Assembly: GCA_964566175.1 (NCBI GenBank)
Contig: CAZMHU010000007.1
Coordinates: 1-64,000, forward strand
Reading direction: 5' to 3'
DNA from: SIG589 sp964566175
GTDB lineage: Bacteria; Bacillota; Clostridia; Oscillospirales; Acutalibacteraceae
Length of the DNA: 64,000 nt
The position numbers were made by a program, and so were the translations under genes. This document shows positions 61,451-64,000 of this stretch, piece by piece. The notes below the pieces were generated by a model, which saw nothing but the letters and a program-made list of their open reading frames with translations, was not told where the DNA came from and ran no database searches. Every line of letters starts with the position of its first letter. Within the stretch, counting starts at the first letter, position 1.

Positions 61451-61491
61451 ACAAAAGCATCGGGTCGTTTATGACCCGATGCTTTTGTATT
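61451..61491. terminator. Bidirectional terminator
   Basis: A 15-bp stem ACAAAAGCATCGGGTC / GACCCGATGCTTTTGT between the phosphoesterase and the XRE-module genes. Confidence 0.93.
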
Positions 61492-61732
61492 ATAATATGA
61501 ACACCTGTAACAATGCGCATACGCCCGCACATACAAGCCACAAAAATATAAAACCGATATCCTCACCGTCTATCTTGTTATATTTTCTTTTGTACTTTAC
61601 GAGATGCTTGATATTATTAAGTATATTTATTGCCATAAGCATATAAACGGCTATAAAAACATAATCAACTATCGCATCGGCATATAAAAATCCGCATATC
61701 AATGCCAATGCTATTATTACAATTATACTCAT
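61490..61732 (-). CDS. Small membrane protein in the XRE module
   Basis: An 80-aa protein with three hydrophobic segments (about 2-20, 22-38 and 58-78) separated by a basic loop (KHLVKYKRKYNKIDGED). No domain recognised. Its ATG overlaps the stop of a 48-aa membrane protein gene (ATGA), so the two are translated together. It is the last gene of the minus-strand half of the XRE/zinc-ribbon module. Function unknown. Confidence 0.55.
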   Translation of the reverse strand: MSIIVIIALALICGFLYADAIVDYVFIAVYMLMAINILNNIKHLVKYKRKYNKIDGEDIGFIFLWLVCAGVCALLQVFIL

Positions 61733-61875
61733 ATATCATCGTCCTTGCTTTTTCTGAAAAGTGATATTATTCCTCCTATTAAAGCACCGATGATCATAGG
61801 AGCATTGATAATCAAAACAAAAACAAGACCGAAACCGATAATATACGCTAAAGCACCCCAAGGAAAACCACTCAT
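61729..61875 (-). CDS. 48-aa membrane protein in the XRE module
   Basis: A very short gene with a perfect GGGAGG RBS 6 nt before the ATG. The protein is MSGFPWGALAY..., one long Ile/Gly-rich helix (about 8-41) and an acidic-basic tail RKSKDDDI. Its stop overlaps the next start by ATGA. The combination of strong RBS and coupled overlap argues that it is real. It resembles small membrane regulators or hydrophobic peptides; no function can be given. Confidence 0.6.
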   Translation of the reverse strand: MSGFPWGALAYIIGFGLVFVLIINAPMIIGALIGGIISLFRKSKDDDI

Positions 61876-61886
61876 ACTCAACCTCC

Positions 61887-62072
61887 CTATTTTCTAAAAG
61901 TTATATATCCGTAATCAGTCGAATATTCCAAATCGTGCAAAATAAGAGTGTTGTTCTTTTTTCGGTTATTTCCCAACTTCCCTTGACGGAATTTTTATTA
62001 CCCAACACGAAAATTCCTACTACTGCCACAAGCACAACAAATATTGCCGTAAACGCTTTTTTATTTTTTCAC
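61887..62072 (-). pseudogene. Broken small exported-protein gene
   Basis: GGGAGGTG precedes a GTG at 62072. In that frame it reads only three codons, but after loss of one A in the following A6-T-A6 run it would give KKAFTAIFVVLVAVVGIFVLGNKN..., a signal-like helix. A second A run (A6, near 61960) breaks the frame again before NNTLILHDLEYSTDYGYITFRK and the stop at 61887. So about 60 aa were originally encoded, with two single-A shifts. Either a pseudogene, or a frame that is corrected by slippage. Confidence 0.5.
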
Positions 62073-62098
62073 AACAAACACCTCCCAAAACAAAATTT

Positions 62099-62534
62099 TC
62101 AATACATCGCCGGAAACTGCAAGAACAAAGCAACAAGCATTGCAATCGCCGCAATAACAGCCGACAGGATTGCTTTTTTCGTAATAGGCTTATTCTCTTT
62201 TTTCGCCATATGTCCAAAAGCAAAAAACAAAATTATGTGTGCCACAAGAATTATAATTACATACTTTCTTCCGCTCGAACTTATAACATAATAATCGTCC
62301 TGTGCCAAAAAATTATAAAACGTTATTGCTTCGTTGCTCACAAAACGTATCAATATGCTTATTACGCCTAAAACAAGCGACGTTAATTTTACAAGCGAAT
62401 TATAACCGATTTTTTCGAATTGTTTTTTTTACGCTTGAAAGCAAGTCTGATTTTTCCGTTTCGCCGTTCCGGTTTTCGCAATATTGACAGAACTCGGCAT
62501 CTCCTATGTCTTTTCCGCATTTTTTACAAAACAT
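62099..62534 (-). pseudogene. Frameshifted zinc-ribbon membrane protein
   Basis: Begins at ATG 62534 with GAGGG upstream: MFCKKCGKDIGDAEFCQYC is a zinc ribbon of two CxxC pairs. That frame stops at 62400 after 44 aa. After the A8 run at 62423-62430, another frame continues with QFEKIGYNSLVKLTSLVLGVISILIRF... and ends LFLQFPAMY at 62099, with three hydrophobic helices. Reading the run as A7 joins both into a protein of about 144 aa: zinc ribbon plus membrane part. The promoter is a full consensus inside the XRE operator region. Confidence 0.65.
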
Positions 62535-62554
62535 ATAATTCCCTCTTTCTTTTT

Positions 62555-62573
62555 TGACATTCACTAAATGTCA
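62555..62573. promoter_or_regulatory. Operator O1 of the XRE module
   Basis: Perfect inverted repeat TGACATT-CACTA-AATGTCA (19 bp) between the divergent genes, near the start of the zinc-ribbon transcript. Confidence 0.7.
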
Positions 62574-62584
62574 TTGATGATGTG

Positions 62585-62613
62585 ATTATAGCATATACTT
62601 TTTAAAGTGTCAA
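62585..62613 (-). promoter_or_regulatory. Zinc-ribbon gene promoter
   Basis: Minus strand TTGACA, 17 nt, TATAAT, a full consensus match; its -35 box forms half of operator O2. Confidence 0.85.
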
Positions 62614-62626
62614 GCACTGAATGTCA
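62608..62626. promoter_or_regulatory. Operator O2 of the XRE module
   Basis: TGTCAAG-CACTG-AATGTCA, an imperfect copy of O1 with the same 5-bp centre spacing, over the -35 box of the minus-strand promoter and just before the XRE gene. Confidence 0.6.
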
Positions 62627-62642
62627 AAAAAGAGGGAAAACC

Positions 62643-62897
62643 ATGTTTATAAATAAAACCAAAGACGGACTGAACAACATATGCGGAAAAAACGTTTCCA
62701 TTCTCCGTAACAATTTAAAAATCTCACAACGTGAACTTGCCGACAGAATGCAATTAGTAGGAATAGATGTTGATAAAAACGCCATTCAAAGAATTGAATG
62801 CGGTAAACGATTTGTCACTGATATTGAAATTATCGCCCTTGCGAAAGTATTCGATGTTTCCTATGAAGAATTATTAAAAAGTGCAGATAGCGAGTAG
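62643..62897 (+). CDS. XRE-family transcriptional regulator
   Basis: DNA-binding protein of 84 aa. A single helix-turn-helix of the XRE/Cro type: NVSILRNNLKISQRELADRMQL...VDKNAIQRIECGKRFVTDIEIIALAKVFDVSYEELL. No sensor domain, so it may respond by partner binding or dosage. ATG 62643 has GAGGG 7 nt upstream. Two 19-bp operators lie between it and the divergent zinc-ribbon gene, so self-regulation and repression of that gene are likely. Confidence 0.92.
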   Translation: MFINKTKDGLNNICGKNVSILRNNLKISQRELADRMQLVGIDVDKNAIQRIECGKRFVTDIEIIALAKVFDVSYEELLKSADSE

Positions 62898-62930
62898 TAT
62901 CACTCACAGGATTTTAAAAACCAGATAAAT

Positions 62931-62972
62931 AAACCCGACCTCACTTGTAAAAAGCGTTAGGTCGGGTTTGTT
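62931..62972. terminator. Bidirectional terminator between xre and apgM
   Basis: AAACCCGACCT / AGGTCGGGTTT stem with a 17-nt loop, T-run on the plus strand. Confidence 0.85.
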
Positions 62973-62975
62973 TTT

Positions 62976-64000
62976 CTATTTTTCAAGCAATCTGTCCATA
63001 ACATCCGGACCGTGTTCTATGAAAATTCCGGTTTGTCTTGCGGAATTTTCCGCGAAACATTCCGCTCCGCTTTCTTCTTTGCGTGAATCGTATATCATAA
63101 AGGGAACGGGTTCCGAAGAGTGGGTGCGGGTTGCAAGCGGTGTGGGGTGGTCTGGCATTATGAGTATGCGGTAAGCGTCGCCGAGAGTTTTCAAATATTC
63201 AACCGTCGGGCCGACGATTTTTTCGTCGATAAGTTCGATAGCGTGAACCTTGTTTTCCGCCTCGCCCCTGTGGCCGCATTCGTCGGGCGCTTCAACGTGG
63301 ACATAAACCATATCGCAACCGTCCGAAAACAGTTTTCTCGCCGCCTTCGCCTTGCCTTCAAAGTTTGTATCGATATATCCGGTTGCACCGTCAACATCGG
63401 GTGTTTTCATTCCGGCACATATGCCGATGCCTTTAAGCAAATCGACAGCGGAAATAATACCGCCCTTTATGCCGTTTTTCTCGAAGAAATTTTGCAATGC
63501 GGGTTTTCTTCCCTCGCCCCAAAGCCAAATTGAGTTTGCGGGGCGCTTGCCATTTGCAATGCGCGCAAGGTTTACAGGGTGGTCTTTCAGAACGCCGTAA
63601 CTTTTTTTCATAAGTTCCAACAACGGCTGTGCCGCGTCGGCAGTACTCAAATATTCACCTATTGCCCTGCCCGAAATATCGTGCGGCGGGGTCATTGTGC
63701 CGAGTTCGGTCGTGCCGTTTTTAACGGTAAGGCAATGACGGTAGCTGACGCCGGTATAAAAACGGTACGTCTCGTTTCCGAAAGCCGACTGCACCGCTTT
63801 TATAAGTTCGTCAGCCTCGGCGGTCGAAATATCGTCCGCACAGTAGTCAACCATTGTTTTGTCGGCATAGTTCTCTTCGTCCGAAAGGGTTACAAGATTG
63901 CACCTGAGCGCAACGTCTTCCGGTAAAAGTTCAACACCGATGCTCGCCGCCTCAAGCGGAGAACGTCCGGTATAGCATACCGTCGGGTCATATCCGAGAA
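62976..64000 (-). CDS. apgM: Cofactor-independent phosphoglycerate mutase (ApgM type), 5' end cut by window
   Basis: Archaeal-type phosphoglycerate mutase interconverting 3- and 2-phosphoglycerate in glycolysis. The reading frame runs unbroken off the window at 64000, giving about 341 of roughly 400 residues. YTGRSPLEAASIGVEL is near the visible start; the metal-binding EAPDECGHRG and MPDHPTPLATRTHSSEPVPF motifs, with the alkaline-phosphatase-fold Asp and His ligands, are intact. The start and first metal site (normally GDGM.D) lie outside. Convergent with the XRE gene across a shared terminator. Confidence 0.9.
   Translation of the reverse strand, partial: LGYDPTVCYTGRSPLEAASIGVELLPEDVALRCNLVTLSDEENYADKTMVDYCADDISTAEADELIKAVQSAFGNETYRFYTGVSYRHCLTVKNGTTELGTMTPPHDISGRAIGEYLSTADAAQPLLELMKKSYGVLKDHPVNLARIANGKRPANSIWLWGEGRKPALQNFFEKNGIKGGIISAVDLLKGIGICAGMKTPDVDGATGYIDTNFEGKAKAARKLFSDGCDMVYVHVEAPDECGHRGEAENKVHAIELIDEKIVGPTVEYLKTLGDAYRILIMPDHPTPLATRTHSSEPVPFMIYDSRKEESGAECFAENSARQTGIFIEHGPDVMDRLLEK

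Overview
The window looks like a chromosomal segment of a spore-forming, Gram-positive-type anaerobe of the class Clostridia, most likely an uncultured Oscillospirales/Ruminococcaceae-like gut or sediment lineage. The evidence is the spore gene set (spoVAC, dpaA/dpaB, a BofA-family gene, gerW, spoIIR), clostridial gene orders (dgt-dnaG-rpoD; M50 protease-scpA-scpB-DUF2953-gerW-dacF-rluB), AddAB instead of RecBCD, strong GGAGG-type ribosome binding sites, TTG and GTG starts, and TTGACA-17-TATAAT promoters. A run of exactly 100 N at 25045-25144 marks a scaffold join, so this is a draft assembly. The lineage is inferred from gene content; nothing here was searched.

Layout. 0-4.9 kb: spoVAC (apparently shortened), a cysteine-rich protein, a MecA-like adaptor, rpe, a DUF6688 membrane-protein gene broken by several frameshifts, and a DegV lipid-binding protein. 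4.9-15.5 kb: a DUF624 membrane-protein pair, murC, the CCA-adding enzyme, the two dipicolinate synthase subunits, a DUF6512 membrane protein, a Usp-like protein, a polysaccharide deacetylase coupled to a sugar phosphomutase, and a histidine phosphatase. 15.5-25 kb: tRNA-Val(GAC), pyruvate kinase, mnmA, an FAD oxidoreductase with ruvX, then an operon of PTS-IIC-like protein, nth, pyridoxal kinase and tcdA, and citrate synthase. 25.1-31.8 kb: a glycoside hydrolase-like protein, a second DegV protein, an amino-acid ABC importer with a long leader, and a PHP-domain protein. 31.9-44.6 kb: addB-addA, bofA, secG, and the scpAB operon. 44.6-54.6 kb: TSCPD/Rrf2, the dgt-dnaG-rpoD operon, a YigZ protein, rpmE, spoIIR, ispE-ysxC, radC and an RluA-type pseudouridine synthase. 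54.6-64 kb: HAD-MFS-dCMP deaminase, rpmB, an S1-domain protein, an Mrp/NBP35 ATPase, a second D,D-carboxypeptidase, a metallophosphoesterase, a small accessory module controlled by an XRE regulator, and the 3' part of apgM.

Most of the window is core housekeeping: cell wall (murC, two carboxypeptidases, deacetylase), nucleic acid maintenance (addAB, nth, ruvX, radC, dnaG), translation and RNA modification, central carbon metabolism (pyk, citrate synthase, rpe, apgM) and sporulation. No rRNA, CRISPR array, insertion sequence or complete prophage was seen.

The most unusual parts are: (1) the 61.5-62.9 kb module, in which an XRE regulator and a zinc-ribbon membrane protein diverge from a region with paired 19-bp operators, and two of the four small target genes are interrupted at A-runs; (2) the DUF6688 gene with about five frameshifts; (3) a glycosidase whose catalytic domain appears split by an inserted beta-sandwich; (4) a 185-nt leader, containing a Cys-rich reading frame, before the amino-acid ABC operon; and (5) several perfect palindromes over promoters. 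None is convincing as a wholly new system from sequence alone; the XRE/zinc-ribbon module is the best candidate.
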